Source of the DNA: Pinus tabuliformis | Taxonomy: Eukaryota > Streptophyta > Pinopsida > Pinales > Pinaceae | Reading direction: 5' to 3' | Assembly (NCBI GenBank): GCA_031772625.1 | Contig: CM062820.1 | Span: forward strand, 92,592,421-92,656,420 | DNA: 64,000 nt | Shown: one piece after another, positions 1-11,579 of the stretch | How the letters are laid out: every line of letters starts with the position of its first letter | Numbering within the stretch: position 1 is the stretch's first letter | Position numbers and translations under genes: made by a program | Notes under the pieces: model-generated | Seen by the model: the letters and a program-made list of their open reading frames with translations, nothing else | Databases searched by the model: none | What the model was told of the DNA's origin: nothing

Positions 1-919
1 GTTCACTATAATCCTTGGGTTTTTTCCCCTCTGGTTGCTTCCATTTTGCCTACTGGCTCTCTCCCATCAATTCCTACAGGGCTGGCTAGGGTCATGCTCT
101 GTCGGGGATTACTACGGGCTTCTGTCACTGGATGGCCCTCTCCCTTCCTGGGTACGAGACCCTCCCTCCCGATCTCCCTACCCCGGAAATTCAAATGCAC
201 TGCGAGATTGGTTTTAACAGTGTCGCGGGAGGTTCTATTTTCCTTTTTAACAGACTTATGCATGTTCCATCTCAGATATCCTATTTTCCTACTGTAAATA
301 ATCCTGAGCCTAGCAGGGATGGGGAGCGTAGGAACTACATACCAACTTGCCAGTCTGTTGCCTCTTTCGTCTGCCATCTGATTCTTCACTCTTCAGCCAC
401 CTTCCCTCTCGCCAGCTCTTCTCACCGTCGTCTGCATGCATTTTGCTATATTCTGATTTCCATTAAGTTTTATTCCTCTCTCCCTCTGGTCCCTTGCCTT
501 TACTGCCACCTGTCTGGCATTATTACCTACACAGATCCCTACACCCTCCTCTCGGGATGCTGCCCCTCTGTCCTTACTGCCATCTCCTCTCATTAATCCA
601 CACTTTCTCCCGGATTCTCTTGTTGTGTACCTGTTGTCCTTGTCCTGCCACTTGTTATCATTCTTTTGCCCACCCCCCTACTCGCTGCCCTTCCCTCCTC
701 TCTGTCGTTCTCTTTTGTCACCGCCCTTGTACTCTCGAGAGTTGTACCTTCTCTGCCCTGCTCCGTCACCTACCAGATTACCTGTCTACTCACTTCATTC
801 TCCGCATCTGTCCTTTCCCCCACCTGTCCTCTTCCTCCCCCTTCCTGGTCGCGTCTCCCCGGTCTCTCTATATTTCCTATGATGTTCCCTGATTTGGGGT
901 TCCTCTCTCCTCCTTCGTC
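1..919 (-). other. LINE 3' tail, purine-rich on the element strand
   Basis: This stretch follows the RNase H stop and carries no recognisable domain. It is C/T-rich on the plus strand, which produces several overlapping open frames on both strands; I treat those as composition artefacts. Two minus-strand open frames (593-393 and 389-6) could be remnants of a downstream LINE reading frame, but they show no coiled coil or known motif. It is best read as the LINE 3' UTR. Confidence 0.55.
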
Positions 920-1858
920 TTATGCGAGGAGTTGCACTAAGTTTGCCATCTCCTCCATCTGGACTAGCTCTGCCTCGCTTGCATCTAGAGTTCTTCCACC
1001 ATGCCTGCACCCCCAGTTTGCCAGGTTGTCTGCTGGTTCATTGCCTTTCCTTCTCACATGGGTGGGAAGGATGTAGTCTACCTGTCTTATAAGTTTTCTA
1101 ATCTCCTGCACCAGCCAGGCAGTTCTCCAGCTACGACTGATTTTCTCTGCTTGGGTTCCTTGCTGTAGCTGTTTGACTATATCAACTACCATTTTCGAGT
1201 CTCCTTCAACCTGTAGATTTTGGTATTCCTCCCTTATGGCAATTTCCAACCCTTTTTTCAGTGCATGGAGCTCTACTTCATTGTTTGTAGCATTACCGCA
1301 GTCCATCGCATAGATTCTAAGAGTCCTTCCCCTGTCGTCTTTGAATACTCCACCAGTCCCTGCCTCGCCTGGGTTCCTTTTCGTAGCCCCATCAAAATTC
1401 AACTTAATAAACCCCTGTTGAGGATTTCTGTAGTGATTGGCCACCTCCACCTCGTTTTTTTGGTGTATCCTTACTGTCTTGTGCGTCATACTTGGCTTTA
1501 GTTTCAGGCGTATCATTATTCTTGTTTCTGTTGGGTCAGTTTTCCAATCCTCCTCGTACCACCTCTCTGTAAGAATGGTCTCTCTGATATTTTGTATGAT
1601 TTGGTTCCATATCTCTGTTTTTGCTCTACCTTCCTCCTTGAAAATCAGGTGGTTTCGCTCTTTCCAGATATTCCACAGAACAAATCCTATCAAGAGTCTC
1701 CATGCCCTGTTCAGGATCGTGTTCTGGTAAGGTTTTTTTCTCCAGTTCTCTATCGTTGTTTTCATGTTGTTTATATCTCTGTCACTAATTTCAAATATTT
1801 GTTGATGTTGTTTCCACAGGTTTACGCTAACTTTGCAGGTGTTGGTTAAATGCTCCAT
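920..1858 (-). pseudogene. LINE RNase H domain (C-terminus of ORF2)
   Basis: A 312-codon open stretch that encodes the C-terminal part of a plant LINE ORF2. The first ~120 residues are the linker after the RT zinc region. From about residue 145 the RNase H fold is clear: a beta strand with KLNFDGA (first Asp), then NNEVELHAL (catalytic Glu), then VEGDSKMVVD (second Asp) and a final RRKGNEPADNLAN segment carrying the last acidic residue. This enzyme would remove the RNA strand of the RNA:DNA hybrid during LINE copying. It is separated from the upstream zinc region by a stop. The RNase H itself looks intact, which suggests a fairly young copy. Confidence 0.9.
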
Positions 1859-1867
1859 GGTCTCTTC

Positions 1868-2824
1868 CTATTCTCTGCAGAGGGCACATCTCAATGGGCC
1901 TTGCGTTCCTTTTTTCCTCAATTGGTCCCATGTTAGTGCTCTCCTGTGGCTCAGGATCCAAGTAAAGAATGCTACCTTCGACCATGTTTTTGTTTTCCAT
2001 ATGCTTTCCCCTTTTTTTGTTTCTGGATGTCTGTTGTATCCTGCTTTTAGATGGTATCTTTCTGCTATTGTCAACATACCTTTGATTCTATGTCCCCATC
2101 TTAGAGTGTCTGTCCCATCTTTGATCACTACTTTCCTTGTTCACATTTCCTTTTCATAGATTTCCCATTGGGCTGTTGCTAGCGCTTCTAGCCAATTTTC
2201 CTTTTTTTTCCACTTTCTCCAATATTCATCAGATTCTAGGCATGAGTAGTTTCGTATTATGTCTCCCTCATTTAGGCTGGTGAATTGGTGGATCTCTTGG
2301 AGCTGCGGCTGATTGTTGAGTTTTTCTCTCTGTTGCCACGCTTCTTCCCAGAAGTTGGCTTTATCCCCTCCTCTGACTTCCCAGAAGCTATGCTCCCTGA
2401 TCAGATCCCTGTTGGCACTGGCCAAATTCCAGATTGCAGAGCCTTTCTTCTCATTTTGACTTCTCAGCTTTCCTTCTGGAGACCTGGGCATCTCATATTT
2501 TCTCTCCCATAGTTTTTTCCACAGGTCTTCCCCTCCCTGTGTCCATCGCCACCACAACTTTGCCCCCATTACCTGGTTCAGGATGTATGGGTCTCTCAGA
2601 CCTAATCCTCCTTCTTTTAGGGATTTACTTAGCTAACTCCAGGATAGAAGCGCCCATTTTTTTGTCTTACTAGACCCTTGCCATAGAATTTTTTTAAAAA
2701 TATCTACCATTTTCTAGCAGATTGTTTTAGATGTGGCTTGGCTGGTAAGTTGATATATTGGGATGGACTCGAGCACCGATTTTAGTAGAATGATGTGGCT
2801 CGGGATATTCAGCGCCCTAAATGT
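1868..2824 (-). pseudogene. LINE RT C-terminal zinc-binding region (zf-RVT type)
   Basis: From about 2690 down to 1868 the minus strand encodes the thumb-to-zinc-domain region of plant LINE ORF2. Typical phrases are GGLGLRDP followed by a Trp-rich stretch (KLWWRWTQGGEDLWKKLW), then, near 2130-1868, a hinge ending in CALC-like cysteines (LRCALCRE). The reading frame changes near 2141 and there are in-frame stops between 2570 and 2824, so this part is broken. In intact relatives the region links the reverse transcriptase to RNase H and holds one half of a zinc site. Confidence 0.8.
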
Positions 2825-4219
2825 CTAGTTTTGCATTCTACGTTGAATCTTTCCCATCAGGGTACTCCAATTGACCACTCTGTTTTGCTTGTCATTTAAC
2901 AGGATGCCTAAGTACTTAGTAGGGAAATTCCCAATTCTAAATCCCATGGTTCTTGCCAGGAAGGCTTGGGAGGAAGCTTGGGTATTGAAGAAATAAATTT
3001 CCGATTTCTCTTTGCTTATCTCTATCCCAGAGGCCCCAGTGAAATCTGTGAGAATTTCCATTATTTTTTTTGCTTCTTTGAATGTTGTATGTCCATGTAA
3101 CATAACGTCATCAACAAATTGTTGGTGGGTTAGAGGTAGGACATTTCCCCAAAGTCTTAAGCCCTTCAGTTGTTCGCTATTAACTTTAGCTTTTATCAGT
3201 CTTCCTAGTCCATCCGCTGTGAGGATAAACAGGAACGGGGATATCAGGTCACCCTGCCTGAGCCCTCTAGATGGATTGAAAGCTTCTGTAGGTGACCCGT
3301 TTAGTAGTACTGACATAACTAGCATAGTTATCATTGACATTACCCAGTTTATCCACCTGTCGTCAAAGTCGTATGCCTTTAAGATTTTTTGGAGGTATCC
3401 CCAATTAAGTCTGTCATAAGCTTTGGCTAAGTCTAATTTTATCAGCATCCCTTTGGTTTTTGAATTTTTCAATGAGTGAATTGCTTCTTGTGCTACCACT
3501 ATGCCATCTGTTATTTGTCTGCCTTTGACAAACCCCATCTGCTCCTGGGATATCAACTCTGGTAGTATTGGTTTTAGTCGATTCACCATAATTGTAGCTA
3601 ATATTTTGTATATAACGTTGCAGAGCGCTATAGGTTGGAATCCTTGTGGTTCTTCTGAGTTCTTCATCTTTGGTATCAGGGCTAGGAATGTAGCATTCAA
3701 GGCCGGATGCATTCTTTTGGTGCATCTGGATTCTTCTACTGCATTCACTATGTCTTGGCTCATGAAGTTCCATGTAGCTTGATAAAATTCTGAAGTGAAT
3801 CCATCAAGCCCAGGTGCTTTATTCTTTGCCATATTTTTTATTACCTCCTCCACCTCCACTTTCGTTATGACCCTTAGGAGAGCCAAGTTCTGATCTCTAG
3901 TCACTATTTTAGGGATATGTTGACTAATTTTACCAATGTCATCCTCCCTTCTGATATTGGGTTCTGTCAAGAGCTCTTTAAAATGTTGTACCAGCAGATT
4001 CTCCATTTCAACTTTCTGCGTTAGCCTGTTGCCTTGGTGGTCTCTTAGGGAGAATATTCTGTTTTGTTGTCGATGTTGTACCATTGCCTTATGGAAGAAT
4101 TTCGTGTTTCTTTCTCCTTCTTTTAGCCATTGGATTCTCGATTTTTGTTTCCATAGGATTTCCTCTTGTTTTCTTCTTTCTTCCAGTTTATTTAGCACCA
4201 GTCCTTCTTCTTCTACCAA
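2825..4219 (-). pseudogene. LINE reverse transcriptase
   Basis: A 464-codon open frame covers the N-terminal linker and all core RT motifs. Visible landmarks are KAPGLDGF (the NKAPG motif), GFQPIALCNVIYK, LIKLDLAKAYDRLNW (motif A with the first catalytic Asp), GLRQGDLISPFLF (motif B) and HQQFVDDVM (motif C, FVDD in place of the more usual FADD). It would prime first-strand synthesis from the nicked target. The frame starts just after the endonuclease frame (stop near 4250) and ends in a stop at 2825, short of the zinc region. The host ORF2 is therefore split into at least three frames. Confidence 0.93.
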
Positions 4220-4249
4220 CTCTTCATTTCTTCCTTCATCTATGATTTT

Positions 4250-5180
4250 CTATTGTATTCGTTTCATCTTTATCTGGAGTGTTTCTTGTTCCTTTTGAAT
4301 GTTTCCAAATTCTTCTCTGTTCCACTTCTTTATCCTTCCTTTTAAGTCTTTTAATCTGAGTTGGAGGGTGTGCATTTTGTTTCTTCCTTCCATCCCAGTC
4401 TCAGTCTCCTTCCACCAATTCTTCATTTTATCTATGAAGGTGGGTTCTCTTAACCAGAATGCCTCAAACCTAAAGGGTCTATTATGGTTCTGTTGATTCA
4501 TAGCTATTTCTAATTTAATGGGCCAGTGATCCGACCCTAAACACGGGAGGATTGTTGCTTCATAGAAGATATCTTTTCCAATGAAGTGTTCTGTTGCTAA
4601 GAATCTGTCTAACCTGGATGCTATTTGTCTGCTCCCTCCTCTTCGATTGTTCCACATATATTTTCCATTTATGGTTGGGATATCTACCATTTTCAGTTCT
4701 GCTTGAAGATCCCTGAACCTCTCCATCTCTAGCTCTTCTCTTTGTAGTCCGCCTTTCTTCTCATCTTTTGATGTTGTCATGTTAAAGTCTCCTACTATCA
4801 TCCACAGTTTCTCCTCATGAAGGTTTCCAAGCTGCTGAAGTTGGAGGAGAAAGCTTCCTCTTTCCGCTGGTGTATGAGGGTCGTATACTGCCGAAACTAG
4901 AAACCATTCTCTGTTTCCGATTAACCAGAACTTCCCCGTGAGTATTCTTTTCAGAAGATATCATGAGTACGGAAATCTATTTAGGGAAATTCCCCGTGAG
5001 TATTCCTATGCCTCCCGCACTGCCTTTCGCATCTATGGTCATGCATTCATATTTCAATTTTATTTTGTTTAGGATTTCCTCCATTTTCCTTCCTGAGATT
5101 TTTGTTTCCTGTAACAACATTAGTTGGGGTTTTTCTTTTCTTAGCCTTTCTAGGATGTAATTATCATTGGGGTGTTTGCC
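4250..5180 (-). pseudogene. LINE apurinic-like endonuclease
   Basis: The N-terminal endonuclease of ORF2. Near 5130-5050 the minus strand reads LMLLQETK, the metal-binding Glu motif, followed by ECMTIDAKGSAGGIGIL. Near 4800 comes VGDFNM (the GDFN motif) and near 4530 GSDHWP, the catalytic Asp-His pair. The stretch 4801-4250 is open (184 codons) and continues into the linker towards the RT. The part from 5180 to 4801 is interrupted, so the N-terminus is decayed. The ORF2 start codon was not confidently placed. It would nick target DNA for target-primed reverse transcription. Confidence 0.85.
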
Positions 5181-5794
5181 TTGTCTGGTGGAATACTGCC
5201 AATAGCGGTACTACTCTCCCGGTGTTCACTAACATTTCTCCCATGATCTGTATCAATTCCTGTAGATTTCTTCGACCTCTTTTCTTCCCGCCTTTTGATG
5301 GTCTTGAGTATTATCCTGTTGAAGGCCTAGTTGTTCTACCATTTCCATTTTTCCCTGTCCCTGTTTCGCTTGGTACTATTGAAAAGTTTCTCTGTATAAT
5401 CTTTTTTGCTCTTCTGGAATGAATATTTCGTCCAGGTGTCTCCACTCATTTAGTAGTTTCCACAATACTTCTTCTTCTGAGCTTAGTTCTTCTCCTCTGC
5501 TTGTGTCAATTTCCATTATTGTGTTGTCCATCTTCTCCCTCGCTTCCTTTTCCTCCTTCTCTGTTAGTTCGCTTTATGCCTTCCTCTTGGTTTGTGATTT
5601 GCCTTGGCTTGTGCTTCTTTCCTTTCCTTTTTCTCCCTGATATTCCATTGTTTGGGTCTCTGAATATGGTTTTTTCTCTGTTGTTTGTTCGTGTGCTCCT
5701 CTTCTTCTATATTGAGTGGGCATTCCTTAAACAGATTTATGTACTCATGATATCTTCTGCATCTGAATGGGATATGTTCGTAGCCAAGGGTTTG
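5181..5794 (-). other. LINE ORF1-ORF2 junction and ORF1 C-terminal tail
   Basis: This stretch separates the ORF1 core from the endonuclease. On the minus strand it has broken, charged (Lys/Glu-rich) coding-like sequence that fits the low-complexity C-terminal tail of plant LINE ORF1. The plus strand is C/T-rich. No separate gene is seen. Confidence 0.5.
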
Positions 5795-6010
5795 CTACCA
5801 TACCTCCTCGTGATACTCTAGCTTAACTGTGTCTGGAATAGGGTCAGCTATATTCATGTAAACACAAATTCTAGCATATGAGGTGTATCTTCCTTTTTTT
5901 GTAGTTTCTGTTATTTTCACAAAACTGCCTATTGTGTTTCTTATTCCCTCTAAGATCTCTGGATCCCAAAAGTCCATAGGTATCCTAAATAACCTAACCC
6001 ATACCAGGGC
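5795..6010 (-). pseudogene. LINE ORF1 core, C-terminal half
   Basis: The minus strand encodes the second half of the DUF4283-type ORF1 core found in plant LINEs. The phrase IPMDFWDPEILEGI is followed by GSFVKI and by YARICVYMNI, the strand that precedes the zinc-knuckle region. It is cut at 6010 by the LTR element, and its N-terminal half lies at 18503-18985 in the same orientation. ORF1 proteins bind the LINE RNA. Confidence 0.85.
6006..6010. repeat. Target site duplication of the Tat element, left copy
   Basis: The five bases agggc sit directly before the TG of the 5' LTR and recur at 18498-18502 directly after the CA of the 3' LTR. Five bases is the usual size for Ty3/gypsy integrase. It proves that the whole 12.5-kb block entered the LINE in a single event. 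Confidence 0.97.
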
Positions 6011-7061
6011 TGTTACACAAAAATATCGTCACCATGACTATTTGCAATCAGTATGGGTCTATCATCACTTGTACTGTCCTCCTAAGCAAGTCTCAAACCT
6101 CAGCTCTTCAAGTCAAGCTTTGAAAATGAGAGAAAGACATTAAAAATCAACAAAGCTCTGGTTCTGCACTTTCTCTCACTGTTCCCTGCAGTCCCGCACC
6201 CCCTGTTCACAATACCTGCAGACCTGCCCGCTCTGTCCCTAAAGGAGTGGGTGCAGACCCCTGTGAAAGTCAAAAAGGCGCAAGTTTATTCTAAAAAACT
6301 CACTTTGGGTTAATTCTAGATGATTCTAGAAGGAATTTTGACGTGGATTGATCGCTCTTAGGTGGTTCATGCATCCCACAAGAGAAGGAGCTAATCCCTT
6401 GATGAGAGGAGCTATCCCTTTGAAGGAGAGCTTTATCCCTTTGAAGGAGGACCTAGTAACTTCCCTCCATTGCACTATAAATTAAGGCATTGGGTTGGTT
6501 GCTAGGGAGGTTAGAAGCTGAACATTTTTTAGGGTAAATGCTGGTGGAATTGAGACTTCCTAGTTAAGCTTGAGAGGAGAGATCACATACCTTTTTGGTT
6601 TCATTGGGAAGAGAGTGAAACTTGTCAAAGTAGAGGAGACTTCTTGTTGGACCCTGGGAGGAGCTTGTACAACATCAAGGCACAGGTTGTAAAGTTCTTC
6701 TTTGATTTGAATTAATACAATCAGATTCATTTTTCTCAACAAATTGTCTTATGTCATTTGTTTCATGAATTCCTTGATCATCATGTTAAGTATGCTTTAT
6801 GATATTGGCTTTTCAGGTGCTATTTAATTTGTTTGCTTGTTTGTGTTTGCAGATTTGCTACAAGGGAGCTCATTTGGATCAAAGGAGCGAGGCTTCCACA
6901 AACTTGCATTGGACCCAAGGTAGGCCTAAACACTTGTTTGCCTTTGTTTATAATTGCATATTTAGAGAAAGATAGTTTTTGATTGGCTTGCCTGTCACTA
7001 GATATCATTAAATTCTAGGAAGGTCTATCTTGTCCGCAAGATCGACTCATTCCGTGTGACA
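6011..7061 (+). repeat. 5' LTR of the Tat element
   Basis: It begins TGTTACAC and ends TGTGACA, and pairs base for base in length with 17447-18497. The differences from its partner are concentrated in the first 500 bp and are mostly C/T and G/A changes, as expected from decay of methylated cytosines. A TATA-like box lies near 6476. Confidence 0.97.
6476..6482 (+). promoter_or_regulatory. TATA-like box of the 5' LTR
   Basis: TATAAAT within the LTR lies about 585 bp from the LTR end and is placed to start the element transcript around 6505. The same box is kept in the 3' LTR (near 17912). This is inferred from position and sequence only. Confidence 0.6.
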
Positions 7062-7064
7062 AAA

Positions 7065-7082
7065 TGGCGACTCCGCTGGGGA
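7065..7082 (+). other. Primer binding site of the Tat element
   Basis: TGGCGACTCCGCTGGGGA starts three bases after the 5' LTR and matches the pattern of a tRNA 3' end (complement begins with TGG, for CCA). Related Tat/Ogre elements are reported to use tRNA-Arg; I could not check the tRNA here. Confidence 0.8.
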
Positions 7083-7130
7083 ATTGATTTTTTCCTTGTT
7101 TTTACTTTGACCTGAGAAACGGGACAGTAC

Positions 7131-7290
7131 GTTCCTCAAGGTCAACCCCAGACTCAATATGTACCTCAAGGTCAACCCCAGTATCAATATATACCTCAAG
7201 GTCAACCCCAGTATCAGTACGTGCCTCAAGGATATCAACCCCAAGGTCAGTACTCGAACCAAGGTTTCCAACCACCCTCCGGTCAATCAT
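7131..7290 (+). repeat. 30-bp repeats coding a Gln/Pro/Tyr decapeptide in the gag leader
   Basis: Three 30-bp units (7131-7160, 7161-7190, 7191-7220) and part of a fourth encode repeats of VPQGQPQYQY. The composition carries on to about 7880 as a Gln, Pro, Ser and Thr-rich stretch. This gives the gag region a long disordered, prion-like N-terminal extension. The repeat is fossil DNA; its role is unknown. Confidence 0.85.
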
Positions 7291-9000
7291 ATGTTCAAGG
7301 AACGAGAAATGTACCTTTAAATTATCAACCCTACCCTCAACCCGGTTATGGTCATCAATATTCTCAACCTGTTATGGGTCCATACCCCGGAATGAACTTA
7401 GTGTGGGATCCATCGCAAACTCAATAGGTCTTGCAATCGAATGTACAGTTGTCATCTCAAAATGGACAACCCTTAGTTTCTGGTTCACCCCAGCAACCTA
7501 TCCAGTCTACTATTCAAACTTTTGTACCTTCGGTAGTTTCTCAGCCTGGGCCTAGTACGCCTCGTACTCCGCCTCAAACGGCTGCTGCAACATCTATTCA
7601 ATCTACCCCACCTACTTTTGGAGTATCGACAGCTCTGGTTTCCACTGTTCCTGTATCAACTCCTCAGACATCTTTACCTCAGTCTAGATCCACAATTCAA
7701 ACTTCGGTTCAGATGCCTGTAGGACAACCTGGTTCAAGCAGGGTTGTCACAAGTCAACCACAATTTACTTATCAACCGTACCAGGGACAGTACCAATTCG
7801 GTCCTGCTGTGCAGCAGCCAGTCTATCAGTATCAACCGTACCCTGGGTATACATATCAACAACCTCAACAACCCTAGTACGGTCCGGTTAATCCTGGTTT
7901 TCCGGGAGGATACAATATCATAAATGCAATTCCAATTCCTAGTTATCCTGGATATCCTCCTCCTGGGGTTGGTCTCATGACCCGGAGTTTTAGGGACCCT
8001 AATCGTCAGTTACCATTTATCGCAACTTTGGACTTGCCTGACTTGTCGCGCCTAACGAACGATCCCATTAACTATCTTCCGTTTTGGCTGCCAATGCCGA
8101 ATAAGTTGCCTAGTGATATTCCTAAGTTTGAAAGCAAATCAGGAGAGGACCCGTCGAACCATGTGATGACTTATCACCTCTGGTGTGCGTCTAATTCCAT
8201 TTCAGATGATTCAATCCGTTTAAGGCTTTTCCAGCGCACTCTAATTGGTCTTGCGGCCAAGTGGTACATTGAGTTACCGCGAGCCACTTTTTATAACTTT
8301 AGTCAGTTAGCTACTTCGTTTTTAACTCATTTTCAATTGCCAGTGAGATATGACAATGGCACAGAATTACTAACTTCATTAAAGCAGTCGACGTCCACTT
8401 ACATTTCAGATCACATTCATGAATGGAGACGTCGACGGCATTTAGTGAAGGTTTTTATTCCGGATCGGATCTTAACTAAATGGTTTGTAAAATCTTTATT
8501 GCCAAAGATCACTGAGGATGTAGCTAAGGCCGAAGTCGTTATTGAGGAGCAAGTAATTGCTCAAGCGCAATACCTTGACTTAGTTTATACTCAGTCAGGT
8601 ACATTACACGAGAAAATCCCCGATCTTCCTAAGCAAAATCAAATCGCTGCAGCTCCTTCAGGGTCTCATGCCGCTGACGGTATGATTGGTACGGTTAATA
8701 CCAAAAGTAAGAAGAAGTCTTCCAAGAATTCTTCTCCTATTATAACCCTGCCAGATTCCCCAACAGGAGATTCTTCCGCATAAATTTCCGTCGATATTCA
8801 TGTTGTAGAGTCATCTACAGCCAAATCAAAATTCGGTGGTAAGAAGAAAGGGAAGAAGAAAAATAAAACAGATAAAAATTCGAAAGAGAAACCAGAAAAA
8901 GCGGAATCAACTGATGAGAAACGCAAACCTCGTTATCTTTGTCTCATTTGTGACGAAGAGCATTTTACAAGAGACTGCCCTCATCGTGCAGAGGTTGCGA
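7131..9000 (+). pseudogene. Tat element gag region
   Basis: The gag part consists of the disordered leader (7131-7880), a retrotransposon-gag core (about 7977-8650, with phrases such as IPKFESKSGEDP and AAKWYIEL typical of the capsid-like domain), a Lys-rich stretch (8690-8900) and a single CCHC-type zinc knuckle (about 8935-8980: CLICDEEHFTRDC). It would form the particle around the element RNA. It is part of a broken element. Confidence 0.88.
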
Positions 9001-9370
9001 AAATTGTCAAAGGTTCCCAAACGCCTACTATTTTGAAGGATCCTTTTCCAAGTCAAGACAGTAAGATGATAGGTTCTTCCTCAAATGCCAATGAAGAACC
9101 CATACTGATGATGTCCCATGTTAGGATTGCGACTCGATCGCATGATTATGGAAGTAAAAGTCATGTTGATGGTAAAGAAGCAGAATCTTCTCATTCTAAC
9201 CCATCACCTCAGTTCCCGGTTCCGATCTGCTACAGATCGAGAAACCTAATCCAGACTTAGTAATCAAACCGCCCGCCAAGGGTATACTTCGAAAGTCAGC
9301 TTTCAATCCACATGCGAGAGCGGCTCAGAACTATAACATTGTTGAAGATTTAGCTATTTCACCTTCAGCG

Positions 9371-9900
9371 ATGTCGGCTTTGGAAGTGCTACAATCATGT
9401 CCAGCACAGTGTAAATTACTTTTGTCGGCTATAGGAGCTGTTGACGTTCAGGACTCGAACCTAATAATTTTTTATCTAGAAAATAGTACACCTCGCTTAC
9501 CTCATCAAATGGCTTTCCAGATCCTAGTGATAGTAAAAAACAGACCTATTCATAGGACTGTGATTGATGAGGGAGCCTCAACATGTATTATTTCGATACA
9601 GTGTTGGAAATCGCTTGGTTCTCCTTCACTAAATCAATCCCTGACGATTCTAAAGGCCTTTGATGGCCGTGGGTTTCATCCTTTTGGCATTCTACAAGAT
9701 TTACCTATAGGGGTTGAAGGAAAAACTGTTAATCTAGATGTGGAGGTGGTTGATGCCCCTCTAGATTACAACCTTCTTTTGGGTCGTAGTTGGTCTTACG
9801 CTATGACAGATGTCGTTTCATCGGTCTTTCGGGTTATAAAGTTTCCTCATAATGGAAAGATCGTAACAATAGACCAGCTGGCTTACTTTTCGTCCGACCC
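9371..9900 (+). pseudogene. Tat element aspartic protease region
   Basis: The retropepsin-like part has the active-site region around 9560 (TVIDEGAS) and the second conserved phrase near 9765 (PLDYNLLLGRSW), a wording typical of Tat/Ogre proteases. It lies between gag and RT as expected for Ty3/gypsy. Part of a broken element. Confidence 0.85.
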
Positions 9901-10439
9901 AGCCTCTTCTGAAAGCATTCAGCATGTCGGCAAAACGACTATCCCATATAAGGATGTTGGAGTAGGACTAGTTAAAGATGTCGGTTTACTAGGAACTTTT
10001 CCTTTTCCTCTGATCAACGCATCGTCTTCTTTTGCAACCATTCATATGATTTCGTCAGACACCATTGTTTATGATGATCCTTGGATCGTACCTTCTGAAT
10101 CTGAGATAGACTCATTTGGTGATGTTATGCCTTTGAGTCCATATGAAATTGCGTATCAGGCCGTGCAGTCATTTTCCGACGGGTCTTCAACCAAAATTGA
10201 CTTAATGAATGTGTTCCATGAGGAATCACTTTTCACATCAAACTCGGAATCAACAACGTTTTCCGAACTTGTTCACTCTGATGAGCAAATTCGTGAAATC
10301 CTATGTGTCGATGATTTACCATGGGAAGATCTTCATCACAGATCTTCGTTTTTACCCGAGAGTGATCATTTTGAAAATGATTTCTCATCAATTTTTATGA
10401 CTGAATATGTCAAGGAACCTCAGAGTCCAATGAAAAGTC

Positions 10440-11560
10440 TTGATTCCGAGTTAAATTTGGGAAACATTTCTCGAACTATTCCTATTGATATTTCGGTTAA
10501 GCCTGGAATTGTTGAAAACATTCATATAGGTGCCTCGTGTACGGAAGATGAAATTCAAATATATAAGGCCCTATTTCAAGAATTCCGCGACGTGTTTGCC
10601 TGGTCGTATGAGGAAATGCCAGGAATTGACCCTGCAATTATGGTTCATGAAATCAAAACTTACCCGGGCACTAAACCCGTCCGACAACGTTTGCGTCAGA
10701 TTCACCCGAGAAAAGCTGCTGCTATTAAAGCAGAAGTTGAAAAATTACTCAAAGCAGGTTTCATTTATCTGATTCCGTTAACGGATTGGGTATCGAATAT
10801 TGTTTCTGTTAACAAAAAGCAAGGGACAATAAGAATATGTATCGATTATAGGGACATTAATCGAGCCTGTCCAAAGGACAATTACCCAACTCCCTATATC
10901 GATCAAATCATTGATGATTATGCCGGCAGTGAAATATTCTCCTTCATGGATGGTTTTTCCGGATACAATCAAATCAATATTCTACCTGCCGATCAACCAA
11001 AAACGGCTTTCATTTGTCCATGGGGGACATTTGCTTATTGCAAATTACCTTTTGGGCTCAAGAATGCCGGGGCAACTATTCAAAGGGCCATGTCTTATGC
11101 ATTTCATGACATCAAGCACATTGTGCAACCCTATCTCGATGATTTGCCTGCTCATTCATTACATCGAGCTGATCATCTCATCCATTTACAAGCAATCTTT
11201 ATGAGGTGTAGGCATTATCGAATTAGGTTGAATCCACACAACTGTGTTTTCTGTATAGAAACGGGTCGGTTGCTGGGGTTTGTTGTTTCGAAAGCCGGCA
11301 TTCGCGTTGATCCCTCTAAGGTTGAAGCTATTGTCAAATTGCCTCCTCCTTCGAGTCTTCGCCAACTCCAAAGTTTGCAATGGAAAGCAAACTTTTTACG
11401 ACGATTCATTCCTAACTACGCCAAGGTTACAAAGGGTTTTACCCGGTTGTTGAAACAGAATACTCCATTCTATTGGGATGAGATAGCTCATAAATCTTTT
11501 GATGCACTAAAACACGCGTTGACCCATGCACCGTTATTGCATCCTCCCAACTACAACTAG
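10440..11560 (+). pseudogene. Tat element reverse transcriptase
   Basis: The RT part starts with FAWSYEEMPGIDP, then shows ICIDYRDIN, SFMDGFSGYNQI (motif A), PFGLKNAGATIQ (motif B) and YLDD (motif C) near 11140. It is followed by the connection segment (LGFVVSKAGI) and the beginning of the first RNase H. Order and wording are standard Ty3/gypsy. Part of a broken element. Confidence 0.92.
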
Positions 11561-11579
11561 GACTACTTCTTGTATCTCG

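Larger units (their letters stand above)
1..6010 (-). mobile_element. L1-type LINE with RNase H, 3' part
   Basis: This is the larger part of a plant L1-clade LINE read on the minus strand. In element order from right to left it has the C-terminal part of ORF1 (5795-6010), endonuclease (about 5180-4250), reverse transcriptase (4219-2825), the zinc-binding RT C-terminal region (about 2824-1868) and RNase H (1858-920). The remainder (919-1) is its 3' tail. The 5' part continues at 18503 because an LTR element is inserted after position 6010. The pyrimidine-rich plus strand at 30-920 has no obvious terminal poly(T), so the 3' end probably lies left of the window. ORF2 is interrupted by frame changes between domains, so the copy is dead. 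Clade is inferred from domain order and motifs. Confidence 0.9.

Noticed and set aside
35-1076. Several plus-strand open frames (up to 154 codons) at the left edge
   Set aside because: They come from C/T-rich sequence opposite the LINE 3' tail and have Leu/Pro/Ser composition with no domain; the minus-strand LINE explains the region.
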